From Ferruginibacter sp. (GTDB lineage: Bacteria; Bacteroidota; Bacteroidia; Chitinophagales; Chitinophagaceae), in contig NZ_JACMOO010000089.1 of NCBI RefSeq assembly GCF_014377975.1, positions 1-52,260 of the forward strand: DNA of 52,260 bases. The letters run 5' to 3'. This document shows positions 8,889 through 16,611 of this stretch, in pieces (within the stretch, counting starts at the first letter, position 1; every line of letters begins with the position of its first letter). A program made the translations under genes and the position numbers. The notes below the pieces were generated by a model that was not told the origin of the DNA, did not search any database, and was given only the letters and a program-made list of their open reading frames with translations.

Positions 8889-9659
8889 ATGAAAAGACAC
8901 ATTTCCAATTTATTTACACTGCTCAATTTATTTTTTGGCTGCATAGCTATTGTTTTTGCATTGCAAAATGGCATAGACATTATCTATACAAAAGAAGGAG
9001 AGCAGTTTATAAAACTGAAAGAAAATATTTGCCTGGCTTCTTTGTTTATTGCAATAGCAGCTGTAGTAGACTTTCTGGATGGTTTTGTGGCAAGAGCACT
9101 CAACATTTGTTCCGAGATGGGAAAGCAATTAGATTCACTGGCCGATATGGTAAGCTTTGGTGTTGCACCCGGAATAATTTTATACCAGTTTTTAAGGATG
9201 GGATTTATAAAAGATGCAGATGGAATAGATGCTTCAACGCTGGTATTGCTTCCTGCATTCATTTTTACCTGTGCCGGGGCTTACCGGCTGGCCAGGTTTA
9301 ATCTTGATACAACACAGGCTTATGGGTTTAAAGGAGTACCTATACCGGCAGCAGGCCTGGTGGTGGCTTCACTGCCTTTAATTTATTGGTACAGCAATTC
9401 AGATGTTATTTATAACCTGATATTAAACAAATGGTTTTTATATGCAATCATCATTTTATTAAGCTGGCTGATGGTAAGTAAACTGCCCATTATGGCCATG
9501 AAATTTAAAGATTACAGTATAAAAAATAATATGCCTAAAATAATATTGGCAGCAATTACTATACTTTCTGCCGTTTTATTAAAATGGCTTGCAGTACCGG
9601 TTATTTTCATTGCGTACATTATTTTATCTTTGGCAATTAAAAGTAAAACTACAACATGA
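8889..9659 (+). CDS. pssA: CDP-diacylglycerol-serine O-phosphatidyltransferase
   Basis: 256 aa, an integral membrane enzyme making phosphatidylserine, the precursor of phosphatidylethanolamine. The CDP-alcohol phosphotransferase motif is complete at about residues 61-88: DFLDGFVAR, then GKQLDSLAD, i.e. DGxxAR followed by GxxxDxxxD. The first helix, RHISNLFTLLNLFFGCIAIVFA, is typical of the PssA subgroup, which supports serine as acceptor. Six or so further hydrophobic stretches follow. Its stop overlaps the purS start (ATGA), a coupling with no metabolic logic that I can see. Confidence 0.93.
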   Translation: MKRHISNLFTLLNLFFGCIAIVFALQNGIDIIYTKEGEQFIKLKENICLASLFIAIAAVVDFLDGFVARALNICSEMGKQLDSLADMVSFGVAPGIILYQFLRMGFIKDADGIDASTLVLLPAFIFTCAGAYRLARFNLDTTQAYGFKGVPIPAAGLVVASLPLIYWYSNSDVIYNLILNKWFLYAIIILLSWLMVSKLPIMAMKFKDYSIKNNMPKIILAAITILSAVLLKWLAVPVIFIAYIILSLAIKSKTTT

Positions 9660-9901
9660 TATTCACAGCACAGGTAAAAGTAATGCCCTTAAAAGAATTG
9701 TTAGATCCCCAGGGCAAAGCCGTAATGGGAGGCCTCGCAAACCTGGGCTTACACGGCATACAGGACGTTCGGATAGGTAAAAATATTACCCTCCAGATTG
9801 AAGCCGACAGCGCAGTAACTGCAACAAAAATAGCCGAAGAAGCCGCCAGAAAGTTACTAGCCAACCAGGTAATGGAAATGTTTGAAATAACAATCAACTA
9901 A
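9656..9901 (+). CDS. purS: Phosphoribosylformylglycinamidine synthase subunit PurS
   Basis: 81 aa, the normal size. PurS is the small bridging subunit of the FGAM synthase complex in purine synthesis and links PurL to the glutaminase PurQ. The sequence follows the family pattern: KVMPLKELLDPQGKAVMGGL, then GIQDVRIGKNITLQIE and a C-terminal ANQVMEMFEI. The ATG overlaps the pssA stop by 4 bp. No purQ or purL lies in the window, so the rest of the complex must be encoded elsewhere. Confidence 0.92.
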   Translation: MIFTAQVKVMPLKELLDPQGKAVMGGLANLGLHGIQDVRIGKNITLQIEADSAVTATKIAEEAARKLLANQVMEMFEITIN

Positions 9902-9973
9902 TTAGAAAATGTGAAAGTTTAAAAATGTAAAAATGGATCCGGACGGGGTCCGATCATTTTCATATTTTCTAAT
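9901..9973. repeat. Long intergenic palindrome (copy 1)
   Basis: Outer arms at 9901-9916 and 9958-9973 pair at 15 of 16 positions (ATTAGAAAATGTGAAA with TTTCATATTTTCTAAT). A GC-rich inner hairpin CGGAC-GGG-GTCCG lies at 9940-9952. The whole unit folds into one long stem. Similar arms recur at 28515-28566, so this is a dispersed palindromic repeat rather than a simple terminator; it ends in no clean T-run. Confidence 0.65.
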
Positions 9974-9998
9974 TGTAGAATTTTCGAATTTTCAAATT

Positions 9999-10664
9999 AT
10001 GCTTTACATCGTTCCTACACCAATCGGTAACCTGGGGGATATTACCTTCAGGGCAATAGAAGTTTTAAAATCGGTTGATTTAATATTGGCAGAAGATACC
10101 CGTACATCGGCTGTATTGTTACAGCATTACCAGATTCACAAACCACTCACTCCTTATCACCAGCACAACGAGCATAAAATTATTCATCATTTGGCAGAAC
10201 AATTGCAGGGTGGTAAAACAATGGCATTGCTTACAGACGCCGGTACGCCCGGTATTAGCGATCCGGCTTTTTTATTGGTAAGAGAATGTGTAAAGAACGA
10301 TATAAAGGTAGAATGCCTTCCGGGGGCAACGGCTTTTGTGCCTGCATTGGTAAACAGTGGTTTACCCCTCAGCAGCTTTTGTTTTGAAGGATTTTTACCT
10401 TTAAAAAAAGGCAGGCAAACATTTTTAAAAAAGATGGCTCAGGAAGAACGTACCATGGTTTTTTACGAAAGCCCGGTGCGGCTGGTAAAAACTTTAAACG
10501 ACTTTGTGGAATACTTTGGAGCAGAACGCCCCTGTTGTGTTAGCCGGGAACTCACCAAAAAATTTGAAGAAAATAAAAGAGGCACTTTGCAACAGGTGCA
10601 TGATCATTTTAATGCAAAACCCGTAAAAGGTGAAATAGTGATTGTGGTTCAGGGCATAGCTTGA
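9999..10664 (+). CDS. rsmI: 16S rRNA (cytidine-1402-2'-O)-methyltransferase
   Basis: 221 aa from ATG 9999. The open frame extends back to 9933, but conserved sequence begins with LYIVPTPIGNLGDITFRAIE. RsmI 2'-O-methylates C1402 in the decoding centre of 16S rRNA. Family motifs are LILAEDTRTSAVLL, ALLTDAGTPGISDPAFLLVR (the AdoMet-binding loop) and FEGFLPLKKGRQ with FYESPVRL. The protein ends at VQGIA and is somewhat shorter than proteobacterial RsmI (about 280 aa), because it lacks the C-terminal helical extension; short forms are usual in Bacteroidota. It is preceded by the palindromic repeat. Confidence 0.93.
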   Translation: MLYIVPTPIGNLGDITFRAIEVLKSVDLILAEDTRTSAVLLQHYQIHKPLTPYHQHNEHKIIHHLAEQLQGGKTMALLTDAGTPGISDPAFLLVRECVKNDIKVECLPGATAFVPALVNSGLPLSSFCFEGFLPLKKGRQTFLKKMAQEERTMVFYESPVRLVKTLNDFVEYFGAERPCCVSRELTKKFEENKRGTLQQVHDHFNAKPVKGEIVIVVQGIA

Positions 10665-10841
10665 ACATGGCTGTTTAGCTGTTTAAATTTTATTTTAATA
10701 ATGGTACAGCAGTACATCTAAAACCATAAATGATAATGAGTTGTTTACTCATTAGGTATAGTCTTTTTGTTTAAGAAGGCCTGAACATTAAAAAGGCCAA
10801 TAATACTAAACGGATCAAGCATTTTAAAAATCCAAATTAAT

Positions 10842-12767
10842 ATGAATAAGTGTTTCATTTTTATTTTTTTATTATCCGCAGTTTGTCAGCTATCCTTTGC
10901 ACAATCAGACAGATGGCAACAGCGTGTTAAATATACCATGAATGTGGATGTAGATGCCGTTACCAATCGTTTTACGGGCCAACAAAAATTAGTGTATACT
11001 AATAACTCGCCCGATATATTGAAGAAGGTTTTTTATCATCTTTACTTCAACGCCTTTCAGCCCAACAGTAGTATGGATGTTCGCAGCCAGGAGTTAGGAA
11101 AAACGATTATAAACGGAAAGCCCGACTGGGATAGCAGGGTAAAAGACCGCATCAGCAAATTAAACGATAACGAAATTGGCTATCAGAAAATTATTTCATT
11201 AAAAATGAACGGCATTGCCCAGCCATTTAAATACCATGAAACCATTTTGGAAGTTGACCTTACAAAGACCATCCCCCCAAAAGCAAACGTAGTTTTTGAT
11301 ATGGAGTTTGAGGCACAAATACCTTTGCAGATACGCAGGAGCGGAAGGGATAACCCTGCTACCGGTGTGCGGTACAGCATGAGCCAGTGGTATCCAAAAT
11401 TGTGTGAATACGATTACGAGGGCTGGCATCCCACGCCCTATGTTGCCCGGGAATTTTATGGTGTGTGGGGCGATTTTGATGTTACCATACATATTGATAA
11501 AAGTTATAAATTAGGCGGTAGCGGAGTACTGGTAAATGCGGGTGAAATTGGATGGGGCTATGATGTACCAGGTTCTGAACTGAAGCCAACGGTTAAGGCT
11601 AAACGTAGTTGGCATTTTATAGCAAACAATGTACATGATTTTGTATGGGCCGCAGATCCGGATTACAAACATCTGGTGCGTAAAATCCCCAATGGCGGCC
11701 CTGTCATCAACGTTATTTACAATTATAAGGACAACGATGCAGCAAACGATGCCGCCTGGGAAACAGTAGCAGATGGGGCTGTAACTGTATTGCCCTTTAT
11801 TGAAAGTAAATTTGGTAAATATCCTTATCCGCAATATTCATTTATACAAGGGGGCGACGGCGGTATGGAGTATCCAATGGCAACACTGATTAGCGGCCCG
11901 GGACTGGGTACTGTTTTTCACGAGTGGATGCATAGCTGGTACCAGATGATGCTGGGCACCAACGAAAGCATGTATGCGTGGATGGACGAAGGCTTCACTG
12001 AATACGCCGCCGACCTGGTAGCAGGATACTACAGGGATAAAGTGAGCAGGGTAAAAAACGCCTCCAATCCAGCTTATATTAAAGCGCTTGATTCTGCGGC
12101 TGCATTACTGCCGCTGGAACATGCCGCCAATTACAGATCTTATTATTTTATTGCCAAAAGTGATTGGGAAGAACCACTGACAACGCATGCAGATCATTTT
12201 AATACCAACGTAGGATACAGCGTAGCAGCTTACAGTAAAGGCTGCGTGTTTATGGAGCAACTGGGATATATTACCGGTGCTGCCACAAGAGATAAAATAC
12301 TGCTGGAATATTATAAACAGTGGCGGTTTAAGCACCCCAATGCAAGTGATTTTATAAAACTGGCTGAAGATGTAAGCGGTATAAAATTAGACTGGTACAA
12401 AGAATACTGGTGCAGTACAACCAAAAAAATAGACTACTCCATTGATAGTTTGTGGGAAGAAAACGGGGTTTCAAAAATCAGGTTAAAAAGAATTGGGCAA
12501 ATGCCCATGCCTATTGATTTGCAGCTTAGTTTTAAAGATGGAACAACCGAACTGCATTATGTGCCTCTTAACCTGATGTTTGGTGAAAAGCCTGCAGAAA
12601 ATAATGCATCCAACAGGATAGTGCACGAAGAATGGAGGTGGACACATCCAACGTATATAGTTGAATTTAAACACCGGCTGATAGATTTAAAAAAAGTAGA
12701 AATTGATCCTACAAAAAGGATGGCAGATACCGATCAGAAAAATAATATTTTAGAATTAAACTGGTAA
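10842..12767 (+). CDS. Secreted M1-family zinc metallopeptidase
   Basis: 641 aa. A signal peptide (residues 1-20, ending LSFA/Q) exports it. The M1 (gluzincin) active site is complete: HEWMH at residues 360-364, with the third zinc ligand Glu383 at the usual distance, in WMDEGFTEYA. The exopeptidase GAMEN motif is represented by GGMEY just upstream, so free-amino-terminus specificity is plausible but altered. The N-terminal ~200 residues form the beta-sandwich domain (MNVDVDAVTNRFTGQQKLVY). No type IX secretion C-terminal signal is apparent. The substrate is unknown; a periplasmic or outer-membrane peptide-scavenging role is inferred. Confidence 0.88.
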   Translation: MNKCFIFIFLLSAVCQLSFAQSDRWQQRVKYTMNVDVDAVTNRFTGQQKLVYTNNSPDILKKVFYHLYFNAFQPNSSMDVRSQELGKTIINGKPDWDSRVKDRISKLNDNEIGYQKIISLKMNGIAQPFKYHETILEVDLTKTIPPKANVVFDMEFEAQIPLQIRRSGRDNPATGVRYSMSQWYPKLCEYDYEGWHPTPYVAREFYGVWGDFDVTIHIDKSYKLGGSGVLVNAGEIGWGYDVPGSELKPTVKAKRSWHFIANNVHDFVWAADPDYKHLVRKIPNGGPVINVIYNYKDNDAANDAAWETVADGAVTVLPFIESKFGKYPYPQYSFIQGGDGGMEYPMATLISGPGLGTVFHEWMHSWYQMMLGTNESMYAWMDEGFTEYAADLVAGYYRDKVSRVKNASNPAYIKALDSAAALLPLEHAANYRSYYFIAKSDWEEPLTTHADHFNTNVGYSVAAYSKGCVFMEQLGYITGAATRDKILLEYYKQWRFKHPNASDFIKLAEDVSGIKLDWYKEYWCSTTKKIDYSIDSLWEENGVSKIRLKRIGQMPMPIDLQLSFKDGTTELHYVPLNLMFGEKPAENNASNRIVHEEWRWTHPTYIVEFKHRLIDLKKVEIDPTKRMADTDQKNNILELNW

Positions 12768-12795
12768 ATTTTTAACGAATACCGAAGTTATTATT

Positions 12796-13320
12796 ATGGA
12801 AATTACCATCAGGAGAATATTGCTGCAGGATGCACCGGTACTGGCCCAAATGTCGAGGCAAACATTTTATGATACTTTTACGGGTACTTGTACAGAACCA
12901 GATATGCAGCTATTTCTGGAGCACTATTATAACCTTACCCAGGTGCAGCAGGAATTAGACAATGCAGCGAATTTATTTTTTTTTGCAGAAGTAAATGGTG
13001 AACCGGTTGGCTATATCCGCTTTATGGAAGATTATAGTGGCTGGCCGCTTGTACAGCAATGGAAAGCGCTTGAATTAAAAAGATTGTATGTGTTAAAAGA
13101 ATTTCATGGTAAAAAAATAGCTCAGGAGTTGATGGATTATTTTATTGAGTACGCAACAAAAAATAAATACGCATGTGTGTGGTTAGGTGTTTGGGAACAT
13201 AATATGCGGGCTCAGAAATTTTATGCTAAATACGGCTTCGTAAATTCTGGCTATACACATGATTTCCCTATTGGTGATACGCCACAGACAGATTGGTGGT
13301 TTTGGAGATTTTTACAATAA
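12796..13320 (+). CDS. GNAT-family N-acetyltransferase
   Basis: 174 aa with the GCN5 N-acetyltransferase fold. The N-terminus reads ITIRRILLQDAPVLAQMSRQTF. Acetyl-CoA binding motif A is LKRLYVLKEFHGKKIAQELMDY (about residues 94-115; the classical Q/RxxGxG/A loop appears as FHGKKIA). The C-terminal part, WLGVWEHNMRAQKFYAKYGF, is typical of the subgroup that resembles diamine and amino-acid acetyltransferases. The substrate is not predictable. It lies 28 bp after the M1 peptidase and convergent to the response regulator gene. Confidence 0.88.
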   Translation: MEITIRRILLQDAPVLAQMSRQTFYDTFTGTCTEPDMQLFLEHYYNLTQVQQELDNAANLFFFAEVNGEPVGYIRFMEDYSGWPLVQQWKALELKRLYVLKEFHGKKIAQELMDYFIEYATKNKYACVWLGVWEHNMRAQKFYAKYGFVNSGYTHDFPIGDTPQTDWWFWRFLQ

Positions 13321-13375
13321 AAAATACCCTTTTTTTAAGAAGGTTGTGGTGGTTGTAACAAGGCATATTTTTCAG

Positions 13376-14011
13376 TCATCTTCCAAAATATTTATTTACT
13401 GCCTGTATGCGGTTTCCTACATGCAGTTTCTCGTAAATATGGTAAACATGTTTGCGAACTGTTTGCGGACTGATAAACAATTCCTCTCCAATTTCCTTGT
13501 ACAGCAAGCCTTTTGATAAAGCAGTCAGTATTTCAATTTCTCTTTTTGATAATACATCCAATGAATCGCTGGATACAGTAAAAGCAGGTTTATTTTTAAA
13601 GGCTGCAACAACTTTGCTCGCAATCTGGCTGCTCATAGGTGCTCCTCCTTCGCTTAATTCTTTAATAGAACTGAGTAATTTATCCGGCGTAGTTTTTTTA
13701 AGTATGTAACCATTGGCACCTGCGCTTAAAGCCTCAAAAATTTTTTCATCTTCTTCATAAACCGTACACATCATGAACAAAATTTGAGGATATTTTTCTT
13801 TTAAAATTTTAACGCATTCTATACCACTAATACCGCCCAGGCTAATGTCCATCAAAACAACTGAAGGGTTTAAAGTAGGTATTTTAATTAAGGCTTCTTC
13901 CCCATTGATGCAGGAGCCTGCCAGGGTGTATCCTTCGGCCATAGTTATAATTTGTTCCAGTGCCTGCCGGATATCATTGTTATCTTCAACTATTGCTACT
14001 GATATATCCAT
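13376..14011 (-). CDS. Orphan LuxR/NarL-type response regulator
   Basis: 211 aa. The receiver domain (residues 1-120) has the acidic pocket E9/D10, phosphoacceptor D55 (VVLMDISLGG), T83 and K105, so phosphorylation should work. A LuxR-type helix-turn-helix follows at about 149-205 (LSKREIEILTALSKGLLYKEIGEELFISPQTVRKHVYHIYEKL). No histidine kinase gene is adjacent: neighbours are a GNAT protein and rsmG. The cognate kinase is therefore unlinked or cross-talking. Single-gene unit; target genes are unknown. Confidence 0.9.
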   Translation of the reverse strand: MDISVAIVEDNNDIRQALEQIITMAEGYTLAGSCINGEEALIKIPTLNPSVVLMDISLGGISGIECVKILKEKYPQILFMMCTVYEEDEKIFEALSAGANGYILKKTTPDKLLSSIKELSEGGAPMSSQIASKVVAAFKNKPAFTVSSDSLDVLSKREIEILTALSKGLLYKEIGEELFISPQTVRKHVYHIYEKLHVGNRIQAVNKYFGR

Positions 14012-14135
14012 AGGTTACAAAGGTTGCTAAAAAATGATACAATCCAATACCCTAAAGTGGTAGTTTTTTACGAGTATGGGAGTTTTACTATAAATAGATT
14101 ATACCCTGTAAAGGATGTTCTGACAAGAGCTTTTA

Positions 14136-14750
14136 TTACAGCGGAATATGAAGCAAAAATTTTTCTGTAAAAAACGCCCCGGTAAAAATTTTTTCAACTT
14201 CCCATATCCTCGGCCTGCAGTTACTTTCAGATATTTCTTTTGTAAGATCACCTCCCTTAAGGCAAATGAGTCCATTAGGTGATACACCTTTTTTTAGCAA
14301 TGGTTTAGCCCACCACCACAAATCTTTTATGGGAGCAACGGCCCTGGATACCACCACATCAAATTTTCTGTTCTTAATATCTTCGGCTCTGGTGTGCTGG
14401 GTTGACAGATTTTGCAGACCGATGGCCGCAGCAATTTCGCTGGCTACTTTCAATTTTTTATTAATGCTGTCCACCAGGTGAAATTGAGTATCCGGAAAAA
14501 AGATTGCCAGGGGAATACCGGGAAATCCGCCACCACTGCCAAGGTCCATTATTTCGCTCCCTTTTTTAAATTCAAATTGCGTTGCTATCACCAGCGAATG
14601 CAGTACATGATGTTCATAAAAATTTTCCATGTCTTTACGGGAAATCACATTTATTTTTTCATTCCATTCTTTGTACAAATCTTTTAAGGCTGCAAATTGC
14701 TGCAATTGTATATCCGTAAAATCAGTGAAATATTTAGTGAGTATTTCCAT
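14136..14750 (-). CDS. rsmG: 16S rRNA (guanine-527-N7)-methyltransferase
   Basis: 204 aa, normal size for RsmG (GidB), which methylates N7 of G527 in the 530 loop of 16S rRNA; loss of it gives low-level streptomycin resistance in other bacteria. The AdoMet site is MDLGSGGGFPGIPLAIFFP, followed by FHLVDSINKKLKVASEIAAAIGL. NVISRKDMENFYEHHVLHSL upstream and VVSRAVAPIKDLWWWAKPLL downstream are family signatures. Transcribed away from the response regulator gene on the same strand, probably as a separate unit. Confidence 0.95.
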   Translation of the reverse strand: MEILTKYFTDFTDIQLQQFAALKDLYKEWNEKINVISRKDMENFYEHHVLHSLVIATQFEFKKGSEIMDLGSGGGFPGIPLAIFFPDTQFHLVDSINKKLKVASEIAAAIGLQNLSTQHTRAEDIKNRKFDVVVSRAVAPIKDLWWWAKPLLKKGVSPNGLICLKGGDLTKEISESNCRPRIWEVEKIFTGAFFTEKFLLHIPL

Positions 14751-14855
14751 ACAAAGGAGGATTAGTTATTAAATTTTTGTTGGCTGAAATATACACCGCC
14801 AATAATATAATTTCTATCATTTAAAAAAGTCCTTATTTTATTTAAGACATACCCG

Positions 14856-15989
14856 TTAATTCCAGGATGCTCCTGGTTTTTTAATTAATGCAACCGAAAA
14901 TATCAGGTAATAAAAAAACATCCAGATATCTAAAAATACAAACCACGGATAGAGGTCCTGTTCCTGTAATTTTTTCATAGCCGGGTAAAATACCAATGCT
15001 TGTATTACTAACCGTATTGCAAATACCAGTAAGGTAAGTTGCCAGTTAAAAAATAAAAAACTGATTACAAGCAGTGGGAAAAATACAAAATGGGTAAAAG
15101 AATAAAGGCCTAATAAAAATTGGTGTAATGGCTTATAATACTTGCTGGTGGTGTAATGACGGGCTTTTTGTTTCTTCCATTTTGCCCAGGTGTTTACCGG
15201 TTCACTAAAGGTAAAAGCATCAGCATCAATATTTATTTTTGTATTATTTTTTGTTGCTGCAGTATTTATAAAAAGATCATCATCGCCGCTGGGAATATTG
15301 TTGTGCGACGAAAACCCTTTGTGCCTGAAAAAAATTGCTTTTTTATAACTTAAGTTTCTACCCACGCCCATGTAAGGAATTCCAGCCAGTGCATAACTAA
15401 AGTATTGTAGTGCGGTATGAAATGTTTCCCATCTTACTAATTTATTTAAAAGTCCCCTTTTTTTATTATAAGCACCATATCCCAAAACAATCTCAGTACC
15501 GTCATCATAGGTTTGCTGCATATTGTTGATCCAGTTTTCTGAAGCAGGCACACAGTCGGCATCGGTCAATAATACAATTTCGTATTTTGCTGTTTTAATA
15601 CCAATACTTAAGGGAAATTTTTTTCCGGTAATCATTTTTGCTTCCTGCTTCAATTCAATCACGTGCAACTGCTTAAAAGTTTTCTGAAACTCTTCCAGCA
15701 GATATTTGCTATCATCAAAAGAATTGTCATCTACCACAATTATTTCGTGGGATGTTGGGTATTGTTGTACCAGCGAGCCGGGAAGATTTTTAGCTAGGTT
15801 GGCAGCTTCGTCCCTTGCACAAATAATAACAGATACCGGATGTGTTTGTGATATTGTTTTTGAAGACGCCCTGTAAAAACTTAACCTGGTAAAAAAAAAC
15901 AGGTAGTAAAAAAGCTGAATTAAAGTAATGGCGCAAAAAACTATAAAAATAATGCCATGCCAGTGCATTAAGAATTGGTTAAGGTTCAT
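14856..15989 (-). CDS. Membrane-anchored family 2 glycosyltransferase
   Basis: 377 aa. An N-terminal membrane helix (about residues 11-33, IIFIVFCAITLIQLFYYLFFF) precedes a GT-A domain at about 50-270: VSVIICARDEAANL, EIIVVDDNSFDDS and LLTDADCVPASENWI, the last being the DxD-type metal site. Two or more membrane helices close the protein (FVFFPLLVISFLFFNWQLTLLVFAIRL and following). This matches processive or polyprenyl-linked family 2 transferases acting at the inner membrane. Acceptor and sugar are unknown, and no polysaccharide cluster surrounds it. Confidence 0.85.
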   Translation of the reverse strand: MNLNQFLMHWHGIIFIVFCAITLIQLFYYLFFFTRLSFYRASSKTISQTHPVSVIICARDEAANLAKNLPGSLVQQYPTSHEIIVVDDNSFDDSKYLLEEFQKTFKQLHVIELKQEAKMITGKKFPLSIGIKTAKYEIVLLTDADCVPASENWINNMQQTYDDGTEIVLGYGAYNKKRGLLNKLVRWETFHTALQYFSYALAGIPYMGVGRNLSYKKAIFFRHKGFSSHNNIPSGDDDLFINTAATKNNTKINIDADAFTFSEPVNTWAKWKKQKARHYTTSKYYKPLHQFLLGLYSFTHFVFFPLLVISFLFFNWQLTLLVFAIRLVIQALVFYPAMKKLQEQDLYPWFVFLDIWMFFYYLIFSVALIKKPGASWN

Positions 15990-16503
15990 ACTGGCAAAAG
16001 TAACAATAAAAATTTTTGTTGAATGAAGAGGATTCGGTCAGGTCAAAAGCATTTGAATTTTCACATGGGTGAAAACATATCCCTGTAAAATAAATTACGA
16101 AATTATTAGTAACAAATGTCTGATGTCTGTCACCTGTTTTATACTTCTCAAAATCCAGTCTGGATTATTTGATATTTGCGGTATTATTCTACAGTTTTGC
16201 AACAGTATTGCAAAGCAAACATATATACATTTACCATCCGCTATAACCTGCAAGCAGCAATAAACATCCAGCTTTCTGCTTCTTTACCAGAAAAAATATT
16301 TTTTTAAAAACAATTCGCAAGCAACTTTTTTCACTTAAATGTTGTTGAATCTTTCGGATTGTACTATACTTTGAACGATTTTTTACTGATGTAACTTTTA
16401 TGCAAATAACCCATTTGCCGGAAGAGTATAAGAATAAATATTCCAGGAAAAACAATTATCTCAATTTCTGCAAAGTAAAAGTTCTTTCGATAATCTATTT
16501 TTT
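15990..16503. other. Gene-free 514-bp stretch with three dyad-symmetric sites
   Basis: No convincing coding region on either strand; the short frames here lack family features. Three short perfect inverted repeats stand out: TTTTCAC-ATGG-GTGAAAA (16058-16075), AATCCA-GTC-TGGATT (16152-16166) and TTTGCAA-N5-TTGCAAA (16196-16214). They could be operator sites or small RNA hairpins. The stretch separates two minus-strand units, the glycosyltransferase downstream and the TonB receptor unit upstream. Confidence 0.5.
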
Positions 16504-16611
16504 TCAACCAATTATTTTAGCCAGTAGCCAGAGTGCTGCTATAATGGATAAAAGAAAAAGTACCCAACTGATCCGGTATGCCAGCCATTTTCTATAAGTT
16601 TCAGACGCCAT
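16504..16611 (-). CDS. 35-residue single-pass membrane peptide coupled to the TonB receptor gene
   Basis: ATG at 16611-16609 shares one base with the receptor's stop (TGATG), the classic arrangement for translational coupling. The product starts MASETYRKWLAYRISWV and continues into one hydrophobic helix (about residues 15-34, SWVLFLLSIIAALWLLAKII), ending IIG before a TGA. A basic, aromatic N-terminus before a single helix suggests an inner-membrane peptide with its N-terminus in the cytoplasm. No family is recognised. That it is a gene is inferred from overlap, composition and perfect frame. Confidence 0.55.
   Translation of the reverse strand: MASETYRKWLAYRISWVLFLLSIIAALWLLAKIIG

Noticed and set aside
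16231..16455. 74-aa minus-strand frame in the gene-free stretch
   Set aside because: Lys/Leu/Phe-rich with no domain, signal or coupling; starts and ends without regulatory context.
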